From the NCBI RefSeq assembly GCF_003201285.1, contig NZ_QICS01000002.1:1-64000 (forward strand): 64,000 nucleotides of DNA, given 5' to 3'. Made by a program: the position numbers and the translations under genes. Shown here in pieces: positions 24,594-33,915 of the stretch; the stretch's first letter is position 1, and each line of letters starts with the position of its first letter. Under the pieces are notes generated by a model. The model worked only from the letters and a program-made list of their open reading frames with translations, was not told the DNA's origin and did not search any database. This DNA comes from Lachnotalea glycerini. Its GTDB lineage: Bacteria; Bacillota; Clostridia; Lachnospirales; Lachnospiraceae.

Positions 24594-24603
24594 TACACGT
24601 GTA
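24594..24603. promoter_or_regulatory. Palindrome in divergent promoter region
   Basis: TACACGTGTA is a perfect 10-bp palindrome 30 bases upstream of the membrane protein start, in the gap divergent with the GntR-family gene. A GntR operator is a reasonable guess. Confidence 0.3.
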
Positions 24604-24858
24604 CGTAAGCTAATCATATCACGACAAAATAAAACAATCAATATAAAATGAAAAAATAGTGAATAATAACTGTTTTAATGTAAAAATATTGTGCAAATAG
24701 TACAAAAAATAGAAAAAAATATTGCAAAAATATATCTCTGATATGATTAGATAATAAAATGTTATTATGATATCAATATTGTGTCAATTAACATTGACTT
24801 AAATTATAGATAAATGTATAATTAAATAGCATATTACTGAAATTAAGGAGAGATTTTT

Positions 24859-25509
24859 ATGTGTGAAAAAAACTCCGATACATCATTAAAACAGCAGGTG
24901 CACGATGCTTTGATTTCTGATATTATCAAGGGTGTGTATTCTGGGGAAACCATTTTGACTGAAAAGTTTTTGATGGAAAAATATAATGTTAGTCGGGCGC
25001 CAATACGAGAGGCACTTACTCAATTAACGACAACTCAAATTTTAATCAGCATTCCAAGACAAGGGTATAAGATTTTTCAACCATCGGCAGAGGAAATATA
25101 TGAGATCGTTAAATTCCGATCTTCTCTTGAGTGTTCTTTTTTGCATAATTTTTCGTTTTGCATTGTTCAGGATTGGATAAATGAACTTCGTTCAATTTGT
25201 GAGGAATATATGAGTTGTGGTGCGGATAATTTTATTGGACGCTGGCATTATAATTGTATGTTTCATTTGAAACTTTTTTCTATTTATGGTAATCGTTATG
25301 CATATAAGCAGTTACAGGATGCCTTAAACATCCAGACTATATATTTTATACAAAAAAAGCAATATGCCAGTATGGATTTACATATGGCACTGGTTGATTA
25401 TTTGGAAAAAAAAGATATAGCAATTGCTGAAACTATTTTAAAAGCTGACATTGAGAATCTTTTAATACCATCGGCTTCATCAATAGATAGCAGTAATTCC
25501 CCAAATTAG
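24859..25509 (+). CDS. GntR-family transcriptional regulator (FCD type)
   Basis: 216 aa. The N-terminal winged helix covers residues 10-75 (QVHDALISDIIKGVYSGE, NVSRAPIREALTQL, SIPRQGYKI), and a mostly helical C-terminal domain follows, as in FadR/FCD regulators that bind small carboxylates. Divergent from the cysteine-degradation operon and upstream of the symporter/methyltransferase pair, so it probably controls one or both in response to an amino acid or organic acid. RBS AAGGAGA. Confidence 0.85.
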   Translation: MCEKNSDTSLKQQVHDALISDIIKGVYSGETILTEKFLMEKYNVSRAPIREALTQLTTTQILISIPRQGYKIFQPSAEEIYEIVKFRSSLECSFLHNFSFCIVQDWINELRSICEEYMSCGADNFIGRWHYNCMFHLKLFSIYGNRYAYKQLQDALNIQTIYFIQKKQYASMDLHMALVDYLEKKDIAIAETILKADIENLLIPSASSIDSSNSPN

Positions 25510-25718
25510 ACAAAAAAGAGTAGTGTAAATTTATCGGATTATAGTGATATCGGCATATATTTTATTAAATGAAATGTATGCCGATTATACTATAAGCATT
25601 GAAACAGACAGAATTTTACAGTGAATTTAACGAGGATTTGTTGACAATTAATGCAGATTAATATAAAGTATTACTAATTTAATAAAAATTACAAAAGAAT
25701 CTTGGGAAGGATTAGAAT

Positions 25719-27140
25719 ATGAAAAGCGTAACGGATTTTTTATTATGGCTGGATAATTTGATATGGGGATTGCCAATGATTATTATTTTGGTGGGAACGG
25801 GTATTTATTTGTCTATACGTTTTCGGTTTACCTATCAAAAAAAGTTTTTATTTCACTTTAAAAATACATATGCCAAAATGTTTAAAAAAGCAGAAGGTGA
25901 GGGTACTGTTTCTGGATTTGCGGCAGCTTGTACTGCTTTGGCAAATACAATAGGAACCGGTAATATCAGTGGCGTTGCAACTGCGATTGTAAGTGGGGGA
26001 CCAGGTGCAGTTGTATGGATGTGGTTTTCTGCTTTTTTTGGAATGTCAATTAAGGCTTGTGAAATCATCATTGGGCAGCGTTACCGTCAGAAGTATGAAA
26101 AGTCTATGGATGAATATGTGTGTGACCGTTCTTTTGTTATGAAAAATGCTTTTGGCTGGAACAAGGGTGCAATTGTATTGGCCGTATTTTGTCTTTTGTT
26201 TGGACCTTGGACCTGCTGTGTGCAAACAGAAGCAGTAACAAGTTCAATCAAAGAAGGCTTTGGCGTTGCTCCGTGGATTACAGTAATTATCATAGGAATT
26301 ACCTGTTTTTTAACCATTGTCGGTGGACTAAGGCGAATCTCGGGCTTTATGGAAAAAGTAGTGCCTATTATGGCAGTTTTATATGTACTTGCAGGTTTAG
26401 GAATTATAATTTTGAATATCAAACAGTTACCGGAGGTTGTTGTGTTAATAGTTAGGTCTGCTTTCACACCAACAGCAGCAGTTGGTGGATTTGCAGGAGC
26501 CACGGTACGTGATGCAATACAATATGGCGTGGCAAGAGGTCTGTATTCTAATGATGCAGGAACAGGCTATGGTATTATAGCACATGCATCGGCTAAGACA
26601 GACCATCCGGTAAGACAATCCTCATGGGGATGGGGAGAGATATTTCTTGATACTATAGTGATTTGCAGCATTACAGCATTTACTATACTGTCTACTAATT
26701 CTTACATTGATTCAGAGGCCACTTCAGGAGCTCTGACTACGATTGCTTTTAAAGCAGCATATGGAAATTATGGAGGAATGGCAATTTCTATAGCTATCGC
26801 AATTTTTGCGTGGACAACCATTATTGGCATGTATTATGCTTGCGAAAAGTCAGTCAATTATGCATTGGGAGATACGAAAGTCAATAAATTTGCAATGCCG
26901 ATTTATATGATTTATTATTTAATACCCTGCCTATTCTTTTATAATATAAAGGCTGATGTATTATGGGCTTTTACTGATATTTTAACAGCGGCATATGTCA
27001 TTATTACTTTGATTTTTATTTATGCAAAACGAAAAGAGATATTTCGATTATTCGATGATTTTTGGTATCGATTCTTGCCCGCACAAAAAAGAGGAGAGAA
27101 TCCACCGCCAGTTATGTTTCATGCAGGAAAGGAAAAATAG
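25719..27140 (+). CDS. Sodium:alanine/glycine symporter (AGCS family)
   Basis: 473 aa, about eleven membrane segments. The family motif ALANTIGTGNISGVATAIVSGGPGA-type stretch is near residue 70-95, and SNDAGTGYGIIAHASAKTDHPVRQ near 275 is also diagnostic. It imports a small neutral amino acid with sodium. The stop codon is directly followed by the ATG of the methyltransferase, so the two are translated together and the transported substrate may be sulfur-related. Confidence 0.9.
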   Translation: MKSVTDFLLWLDNLIWGLPMIIILVGTGIYLSIRFRFTYQKKFLFHFKNTYAKMFKKAEGEGTVSGFAAACTALANTIGTGNISGVATAIVSGGPGAVVWMWFSAFFGMSIKACEIIIGQRYRQKYEKSMDEYVCDRSFVMKNAFGWNKGAIVLAVFCLLFGPWTCCVQTEAVTSSIKEGFGVAPWITVIIIGITCFLTIVGGLRRISGFMEKVVPIMAVLYVLAGLGIIILNIKQLPEVVVLIVRSAFTPTAAVGGFAGATVRDAIQYGVARGLYSNDAGTGYGIIAHASAKTDHPVRQSSWGWGEIFLDTIVICSITAFTILSTNSYIDSEATSGALTTIAFKAAYGNYGGMAISIAIAIFAWTTIIGMYYACEKSVNYALGDTKVNKFAMPIYMIYYLIPCLFFYNIKADVLWAFTDILTAAYVIITLIFIYAKRKEIFRLFDDFWYRFLPAQKRGENPPPVMFHAGKEK

Positions 27141-28085
27141 ATGAGAACTAATTTTGATGAAGTAAGAAAACAAAAGGATTTAATTATATTAGATGGAGCT
27201 ATGGCTACAGAGCTAGAGAAAAAAGGCTTTAATTTAAATGATGAGTTGTGGAGTGCTAAGGTTTTGGCAGAGCATCCACAGGCAATTAAAGAGGTACATT
27301 TCGATTATTATAAAAATGGAGCGGATGCAGGTACATCAGCCAGCTATCAGGCAAGCATTCAAGGGTTTGCAAAGAAAGGATATTCTGCGCGGGAAGCAAA
27401 GGATTTTATTGCCTATTCTATGGAACTTCTTATAGAAGCAAGAAAAGAGTGGTGGGAAAAGGAAGGTAAGAGTCAAGGACGAATATTTCCACTTGCAGTC
27501 GGTTCAATTGGACCGTATGGAGCATATCTGGCGGATGGTTCAGAATATACCGGCAGCTATTCGGTTTCTGAAAAAGTACTGGAGGAATTCCATATCACAA
27601 GAATGGAAGTACTAAAAGAGGCAGGGGCAGAGCTTTTCGCGCTTGAAACCTTTCCGTGCCTATATGAAGCAGTTGTATGTGCGAATATGATGGAGAGAAT
27701 GGAGGCAGATTATTATATTAGCTTTTCCTTTCAAAATGGAAATCAGATTAATGGAGGCAATACAATTAAGGAGTGTGTAAAGGCATTAAATGGCTTAAAA
27801 TATATAAAGGCGATTGGGGTTAATTGTACCCAGCCTCAGTATGTAAAAGAAATTATTAAGAATTATAAGGAAGTAACATCACTTCCGATTGTGGTTTATC
27901 CAAACAGCGGTGAAACCTATGATGCCTTAGGTAAGGTATGGCATGGCAGCAAGGAACAAATAACCTATGGAGAATGGGCGAAAGATTGGTATCACACAGG
28001 AGCAAGCATCATTGGAGGGTGCTGTCGCACGACGCCGAATGATATCAACCAGATTTATAGCTGGTATGCAAAAGAGCATCAGTAA
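27141..28085 (+). CDS. mmuM: Homocysteine S-methyltransferase (MmuM-like)
   Basis: 314 aa barrel protein. It starts LDGAMATELEKKG, has VNCTQP (first zinc Cys) and ends with GASIIGGCCRTTPNDI, where the Cys pair completes the zinc site. It transfers a methyl group from S-methylmethionine (or SAM) to homocysteine. It abuts the symporter gene with no gap, suggesting uptake of its methyl donor by that carrier, as MmuP does elsewhere; the AGCS carrier here is of another family. Confidence 0.88.
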   Translation: MRTNFDEVRKQKDLIILDGAMATELEKKGFNLNDELWSAKVLAEHPQAIKEVHFDYYKNGADAGTSASYQASIQGFAKKGYSAREAKDFIAYSMELLIEARKEWWEKEGKSQGRIFPLAVGSIGPYGAYLADGSEYTGSYSVSEKVLEEFHITRMEVLKEAGAELFALETFPCLYEAVVCANMMERMEADYYISFSFQNGNQINGGNTIKECVKALNGLKYIKAIGVNCTQPQYVKEIIKNYKEVTSLPIVVYPNSGETYDALGKVWHGSKEQITYGEWAKDWYHTGASIIGGCCRTTPNDINQIYSWYAKEHQ

Positions 28086-28160
28086 TTTTAGAAAGCAGCG
28101 CTTTTATGATCAATGCTTATGGGCAAGAATGAGAAAAAGTTATTTCTATTGTTATAAAAC

Positions 28161-28203
28161 TGGAATCAAGAGATGATATTAAGATTATCAAATTTTGATT
28201 CCA
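28161..28203 (+). terminator. Terminator-like hairpin after mmuM
   Basis: TGGAATCAA pairs with TTTGATTCCA, with an inner TGATA/TATCA pairing. It lies 75 bases past the stop. Confidence 0.5.
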
Positions 28204-28279
28204 TTTCTATATAATAAGATTATTTTTTGTAAATTTTCGTATGATGTAATAATCCATGTGCATGAATGCATAAGGAAGT

Positions 28280-28840
28280 TTAATTAGAGTTTTTTACATT
28301 GCATATAAATTTTTGTATCAGATGAACCATTTCTTTCGGAGATTCTGTCATTCCATTTGCTAACCAGAGCTTTAAAACTGCAAGATAGCCGTCAACCAGA
28401 AAAGTAGCAAAGTATTCAAGCTCTCGGTCTGAAAGCGCTTGATATTCTTTCGTCCAGAGAATATAGTATTCTCTTTTAATTTCTTGGCTGATTCGCTCCC
28501 AAAAGATTTTACCACTGTTTGATTTTAAAAGGGCCTTTGAAAAGTCAGAATGTTCCTTAAGACTTTGGTATAAGGATAGAAAGAATTCATAAGGATTTAA
28601 AAGGTTATGATTTTGATAAGAGGTATAAATTATATCAAATAGTTCATTTTCTAATTGAGTGAGTAAATCATTTGGTGTTTTATAGTGAAGATAAAATGTT
28701 GCACGGTTTATATCTGCAAGATCGGATAATTCCCGAACTGAAATTTCATTAATAGATTTTTTCATTAATAAAGTAATTAATGCATTTTCTAACTGCTGCT
28801 GAGTACGTCGATAGCGCCTGTCTTTCATTGTTTCTGTCAT
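28280..28840 (-). CDS. TetR-family transcriptional regulator
   Basis: 186 aa. Residues 8-58 form the TetR helix-turn-helix (RRTQQQLENALITLLMKK, ISVRELSDLADINRATFYLH). The C-terminal ligand domain is helical and ends in VHLIQKFICNVKN, similar to TetR_C regulators of the DhaS/YbjK group. Monocistronic; RBS AAAGGAG. The target is unknown; the nearest divergent gene is PBP1A, 447 bases away. Confidence 0.85.
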   Translation of the reverse strand: MTETMKDRRYRRTQQQLENALITLLMKKSINEISVRELSDLADINRATFYLHYKTPNDLLTQLENELFDIIYTSYQNHNLLNPYEFFLSLYQSLKEHSDFSKALLKSNSGKIFWERISQEIKREYYILWTKEYQALSDRELEYFATFLVDGYLAVLKLWLANGMTESPKEMVHLIQKFICNVKNSN

Positions 28841-29287
28841 AAAAACTCCTTTAAAATTTAAAATTGATATGGTTTGTTGCTTAATTTACTTTTCATTCAC
28901 ATTAGTATATTAATAGAAAAATGTCAAATAAAAATTATAACTTGGCTATTTTCTATCTACAGGAATAAAAGTAAAAGAGGAGTGACTGATGAACGGATTT
29001 ATTGAAGAAAAAATTTAACTTTTTAAATGCATAAGGTGCAGAAGTATTGCCGCTTTGAAAGAATAATAAAAAATGTTTTTCATAAAATATTACAGTAGTG
29101 TATTATATTAACAAATTATTACTAGTAGAAGTATTAATACCTATTTATGTGTCAATACTTTTGTGGAAGTAGATAAATAGAGAAAGCAGTATCTAAATTT
29201 TTAATATTTAATTACAATTTGAAAAACTAGAAGATAAAATGCTAAAAATGTATTATAATACTATTAGTTTAAGAAAGGGTATAAGAC
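28841..29287. other. 447-base intergenic region
   Basis: Divergent between the TetR gene and PBP1A. It holds a nine-codon frame at 28989-29018 with a good AGGAG site (probably a leftover or chance), and a TATAAT at 29254-29259 that could be the -10 box for the PBP gene. No other structure is evident. Confidence 0.45.
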
Positions 29288-31486
29288 ATGAAAAAAAAAT
29301 ACATACGCGCATTCAGAAGAGGTTTCATAATTGGAACTTTTCTAATATTATTATTTATACTGGTACCATTTATCATGTTATTTCCTAAATATCAGAAATA
29401 TACGGCAGAGGCGAAAGAAAAAATAGAAGCAATGGGTGATGAGGCATTTTATTCCTCACTTACTGGATACATATATGATGATGAAGGAAATGTAATTAAG
29501 AAAATAAAAAATGATAAAGATACAAACTACCTTAGCTATGACGAAATTCCAGAGGATGTAGTCAACGCATTTATAGCAATTGAGGACAGAACTTTTTGGA
29601 CTAACAGCGGCGTAGACTTAAAAGGTATTATTCGTGTTGCCTATAATTATGTCAAGTCTCGCGGAGAAGAAATGCATGGTGCAAGTACTATTACACAGCA
29701 ATTGGTAAGAAAGGTTTATATTTCAAGTGAAGTCACAATTGAAAGAAAACTTAAAGAGATGTGTTATGCGCTAGAGCTAAACAAAAGATACAGTAAAAAG
29801 CAAATAATGGAATACTATGTCAATAATATTTATTATGCAAATGGATTTTATGGTATTGAGGCAGCCGCAAAAGGATATTTTAATAAGTCAGCCTCAGAAC
29901 TAACGATAAGTCAAAAGGCATACTTATGTGCAATACCGAATTCACCTACGTATTATGATCCGATTAAGAATCCTGAAAATGCACTGGCTAGAAGAGATAA
30001 GATTCTAAATGATATGAAAGAGCTTAATTATATCACAAAGTCGGAATATAATGAAGCTGTAAGTGAAGAGATAGTATTAAATACCAGTGCCAAAAGTATT
30101 GATACCAATCCATATGGTGCAAGCTATGCGATGGATTGCGTGACAAGGTATTTTATGGAGAAAAACGGCTTTGAATTTCAGTATGTTTTTAATACAATGG
30201 AGGATTATGAAGCCTATCTTGAAAAATACAATGAAAGCTTTGAAGAAGCCAGAAATGAATGGTACAAAAGTGGTTACCAGATTTATACTTCTTTAAATAC
30301 TCAAAAGCAGGAACAATTACAAGAGTCCATTGATTCGGCTTTAAGCTTTAGTGAAGAGGTAAGCGATGATGGAATCTATAATCTTCAAAGCAGTGCTACA
30401 TGTATTGATAATGAAACAAATAAAGTAATAGCAATTGTTGGAGGCAGGTCACAGGATATTACGACCTATTTAAACAGAGCCTATCAAAGCTACAGGCAGC
30501 CTGGAAGCTCAATAAAACCTTTAATTATATATACACCGGCATTAGAGATGGGATATAATCCGGACAGTACAATACTAAATCTTGATATTGATACATGGAA
30601 GGCATCAAAGACAACGACTGGAACTCCTATTGTATTAAGGGAGGCAGTTGAAAGATCCATTAATGGTGCTGCATGGGGACTGATGCTAGAAATCACTCCG
30701 AAAAAGGCACTCAGTTATTTGCAAAATATGGATTTTTCAAAAATAGTTCCAAATGATTATTATGAATCAGCATCACTGGGAGGACTGACCTATGGTGTCT
30801 CTACCGTAGAAATGGCAAGTGCCTATAATTCTTTGGTAAATCATGGAACGTATACTCAGCCTACTTGTATTATATCCATTATTGACAAGGATGGAAATGA
30901 AGTTTATGAGGATAAACAGGATACAATTCAGGCGTATACTGAAAATGCAGCAAATGGTATGATAGATATTTTGAAAGGTGTTGTCACAAATGGTACAGCA
31001 AAATCGGCAGGCTGGTCAAGTAAAACACAGGCAGCAGGAAAAACCGGTACCACAAATGATAATAAAGATGGATGGTTTTGCGGAGTGACTCCATATTATA
31101 CCATATCAGTATGGGTAGGCTATGACAATCCAAAAGCTTTGACCGGTTTATCGGGAGCTTCTTATCCATTGAAAATATGGAATAAGGCCATGAGTCAATA
31201 TGTGTTGGATTTACCAGCTAAAAGTTTTGATGGAAATTTTGTTGCGAACGAGGAGGAAGCCACTAACTTTGATGATGCCACTGATAATGATTTGTCGGTA
31301 TCTAATTCAGTTCAGGAGATTATCAATAGTATGTATGCAATTAATAAAGAGGATGCCAACTGGCCTGCATATGCTAATTCAATGTATGATAATGCAATGA
31401 TTAAGGTAAACCAGATAACGAGTCAGGCATTAAGAGATGAAATGGCTCAGAAGGTAGATGAGGCATACAGCTCTTTAACAAATTAA
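29288..31486 (+). CDS. Class A penicillin-binding protein (PBP1A-type)
   Basis: 732 aa. One N-terminal membrane anchor (residues 13-35), then a glycosyltransferase domain with AIEDRTFW, GASTITQQLVRK and KEMCYALELNKRYSKKQIMEYYVN motifs. The transpeptidase domain has SxxK at PGSSIKP, SxN at SING and KTG at AGKTGTTND. It polymerises and crosslinks peptidoglycan outside the membrane. The C-terminus (after about 650) is acidic and ends in a helical region without PASTA domains. Stands alone, followed by a strong terminator. Confidence 0.93.
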   Translation: MKKKYIRAFRRGFIIGTFLILLFILVPFIMLFPKYQKYTAEAKEKIEAMGDEAFYSSLTGYIYDDEGNVIKKIKNDKDTNYLSYDEIPEDVVNAFIAIEDRTFWTNSGVDLKGIIRVAYNYVKSRGEEMHGASTITQQLVRKVYISSEVTIERKLKEMCYALELNKRYSKKQIMEYYVNNIYYANGFYGIEAAAKGYFNKSASELTISQKAYLCAIPNSPTYYDPIKNPENALARRDKILNDMKELNYITKSEYNEAVSEEIVLNTSAKSIDTNPYGASYAMDCVTRYFMEKNGFEFQYVFNTMEDYEAYLEKYNESFEEARNEWYKSGYQIYTSLNTQKQEQLQESIDSALSFSEEVSDDGIYNLQSSATCIDNETNKVIAIVGGRSQDITTYLNRAYQSYRQPGSSIKPLIIYTPALEMGYNPDSTILNLDIDTWKASKTTTGTPIVLREAVERSINGAAWGLMLEITPKKALSYLQNMDFSKIVPNDYYESASLGGLTYGVSTVEMASAYNSLVNHGTYTQPTCIISIIDKDGNEVYEDKQDTIQAYTENAANGMIDILKGVVTNGTAKSAGWSSKTQAAGKTGTTNDNKDGWFCGVTPYYTISVWVGYDNPKALTGLSGASYPLKIWNKAMSQYVLDLPAKSFDGNFVANEEEATNFDDATDNDLSVSNSVQEIINSMYAINKEDANWPAYANSMYDNAMIKVNQITSQALRDEMAQKVDEAYSSLTN

Positions 31487-31493
31487 AAATCAG

Positions 31494-31537
31494 AAAAAAC
31501 TGTTGCGATAATAATAGGTTGTCGCAACAGTTTTTTT
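31494..31537 (+). terminator. Strong terminator after PBP gene
   Basis: AAAAAACTGTTGCGA pairs perfectly with TCGCAACAGTTTTTT around a 13-base loop, ending in the T run. Confidence 0.85.
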
Positions 31538-31763
31538 ATTTATATGAAAGACCATGTTGTGGTAACGCATAAAAGTATTGATTCCTCGTGAAATAAAAAC
31601 ACAATGTAGACTTACCCGCTTTCTTGTGTAAAGCTCATACTTTGTTCTGTAAAATAGCAAATGTGATAAAGTCACAAATAAAAATAAAAAGGTTTGGTAT
31701 AATTATAATAAATTAAGAATTGTTATGGGGCAAGAAGTTACAAAAAGATAAAGGAGGAAGAAT

Positions 31764-32087
31764 ATGTTGCTAGACTTTTTAAAAAGGGACAATAGTAAGA
31801 CAATGCATGTAAACGAAATAGATAATTTGATAGGACATGTGGATTTAATTGATATTAGGGAGCCCTATGAATACAAAAATGGGACTTTAAAAACTGCCAA
31901 AAATATACCAATGGGCATGCTTTTAGATTCACCTGGCAAGTATTTAAAAAAAGATAAAGTTTATTACATTATGTGTCTCTCAGGAGGAAGAAGCAGTACA
32001 GCGTGCAGGCTGCTTAGAAAAGACGGATATCAGGTAATTAATGTTTTGGGTGGATATGGTTCTTACATGGGGTCAAAAAGAAAATAG
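31764..32087 (+). CDS. Single-domain rhodanese
   Basis: 107 aa. VDLIDIREPYEY near the N-terminus and the active loop MCLSGGRSST, with the sulfur-accepting Cys, identify a rhodanese. It moves sulfane sulfur between thiols. It is 17 bases upstream of the CoA-disulfide reductase gene, which itself ends in a rhodanese domain, so the pair probably handles persulfides or polysulfide. RBS AAAGGAGGAAG. Confidence 0.9.
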   Translation: MLLDFLKRDNSKTMHVNEIDNLIGHVDLIDIREPYEYKNGTLKTAKNIPMGMLLDSPGKYLKKDKVYYIMCLSGGRSSTACRLLRKDGYQVINVLGGYGSYMGSKRK

Positions 32088-32104
32088 CGAGGAGGAAGTA
32101 CGAA

Positions 32105-33805
32105 ATGAGACGTAAAATAGTAATAATTGGCGGTGTTGCTGGCGGAGCTTCAGCAGCAGCTAAACTTAGAAGAAATAGTGAGGAGGATCAAATTCTTATG
32201 TTTGAAAAGGGGCCACATGTTTCCTTTTCGAATTGTTCACTTCCTTATCATTTGAGTGGTATTGTTAAAGCACCGGAACATTTAGTACTGATGAATCCGG
32301 AACTATTTTTAAAGCAATATAAGATTGAAGCCAGAGTAAATAGTGAAGTTATTAACATAGACAGAGAGAATAAGAAAGTTAGTGTAAGGGATGTTATAAC
32401 AGGAGAGGAATACACAGAAAATTATGATAAGCTGATTTTATCACCCGGAGCACAGCCCATTCTTCCACATATTTTTGGAATTGAGAAAGTCAATGTATTT
32501 ACTGTTAGAAACGTTGTAGATATTGATCAACTGAATCAATTCATTAAGTCAGATTATTCAAAGAACGTAGCAGTAATTGGTGGAGGATACATTGGAGTTG
32601 AGGTGGCTGAAAATTTGAAAAAAGCTGGTTGCCATGTTACACTAATTGAAGCAATGAATCAAATATTAAGGCCATTTGACTATGATATGGTGCAGATTTT
32701 TCATAAAGAGTTGATTGACAAGCAGGTTGATTTGATATTAGAGGACAAGGTAGAAAGCTTCAAAGAAAATAAAGTTGTTTTAGCTTCGGGAAAAGAAATC
32801 AGTGCAGATGCTGTGGTAATGGCGATAGGAGTCTCGCCTGAAACATATCTTGCAAAGCAGGCAGGTTTAGAAATTGGTGAAACAGGGGCAATCAGAGTAG
32901 ATAAAAATTATCAAACGAATGACGAAAATATTTATGCAGTGGGAGATGCCATTGAAGTTTTCCACACCTTAACTCATTCATTAACCAAGCTTTCCCTAGC
33001 CGGTCCTGCACAAAAACAGGCAAGAAGCGTTGCAAATCATATTAATCATAAAAGCACAATCAATCAAGGTTATATCGGGTCATCAGCAATTAAGGTATTT
33101 GACTTTAATGGTGCCTCTACCGGTCTGAATGAGTCATTGATAAAAGCATTGGATTTAAAGATAAATTATGGTATTGTTCGTATTATTTTAAATGATAAGG
33201 TAGGACTTATGCCAGATGCAGCACCTTTACATTTCAAATTGTTATATGAAATTCCGACTGGTAAAATACTGGGAGCGCAGGCAATTGGCAAGGGTGATGC
33301 AACAAAGAGAATAGATGTGATAGCTACTGCGATTAAATTCGGAGGAACAGTGGAGGAATTAAGAGATTTAGAATTGTGCTATGCGCCTCCATTCTCAACC
33401 GCAAAGGATATTGTAAATTATGCAGGTTATGTAGGTACCAATCTATTAAACGGTGATTACAAGCAGGTAAATGTTGACAAGGTTCGAGCGCTTGTTGAAA
33501 ATGGAAGCTATATTCTTGATGTAAGAGAAAGAGGAGAATATGAGCGAGGCCACATCAAAGGAGCTATGAATATTCCACTCAGTGAGTTAAGAGAATGTGT
33601 CAGCGAAATACCAAAGAATCGGTCAGTTTATGTCCATTGCAGAACAGGTCAAAGAAGCTATAATGCGGTTTTGGCTCTTCAAAATCTTGGTTATACCAAT
33701 ATTTATAATATTACGGGAAGCTTTTTAGGTTTATCTTATTATGAATATTATAACGACAGGGTAAAACAAAGAGAGAAAATTGTGACTGAATATAATTTTA
33801 ATTAA
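32105..33805 (+). CDS. CoA-disulfide / persulfide reductase with C-terminal rhodanese domain
   Basis: 566 aa. N-terminal FAD site GGVAGGASAAAKLRR, active Cys44 in FSNCSLPYHL, NAD site GGGYIGVEVAENLKKAG, and the FAD-binding YAVGDAIEV. After residue about 460 a rhodanese domain (YILDVRERGEYERGHIKGAMNIPL and VHCRTGQRS) is fused. Fusion enzymes of this kind reduce CoA persulfide or CoA disulfide with NADH and can release sulfide. It forms a two-gene operon with the rhodanese gene upstream. Confidence 0.9.
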   Translation: MRRKIVIIGGVAGGASAAAKLRRNSEEDQILMFEKGPHVSFSNCSLPYHLSGIVKAPEHLVLMNPELFLKQYKIEARVNSEVINIDRENKKVSVRDVITGEEYTENYDKLILSPGAQPILPHIFGIEKVNVFTVRNVVDIDQLNQFIKSDYSKNVAVIGGGYIGVEVAENLKKAGCHVTLIEAMNQILRPFDYDMVQIFHKELIDKQVDLILEDKVESFKENKVVLASGKEISADAVVMAIGVSPETYLAKQAGLEIGETGAIRVDKNYQTNDENIYAVGDAIEVFHTLTHSLTKLSLAGPAQKQARSVANHINHKSTINQGYIGSSAIKVFDFNGASTGLNESLIKALDLKINYGIVRIILNDKVGLMPDAAPLHFKLLYEIPTGKILGAQAIGKGDATKRIDVIATAIKFGGTVEELRDLELCYAPPFSTAKDIVNYAGYVGTNLLNGDYKQVNVDKVRALVENGSYILDVRERGEYERGHIKGAMNIPLSELRECVSEIPKNRSVYVHCRTGQRSYNAVLALQNLGYTNIYNITGSFLGLSYYEYYNDRVKQREKIVTEYNFN

Positions 33806-33840
33806 ATAATAGTTTAACAAAACACTTATTATAAACATAT

Positions 33841-33873
33841 AGGGGCAATTGTTTGCGGACAATTGTCCTTTTA
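33841..33873. terminator. Terminator between convergent genes
   Basis: AGGGGCAATTGT pairs with ACAATTGTCCTT (10 of 12) around TTGCGG, with a T tract on the plus strand. Confidence 0.65.
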
Positions 33874-33915
33874 TAGTTAATAGGAAAGTTTTACGAACAT
33901 TTATATTAAATAATT

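Noticed and set aside
28989-29018. Nine-codon frame with a good ribosome binding site before PBP1A
   Set aside because: Too short to support and without a related sequence nearby; could be a leader peptide or chance.
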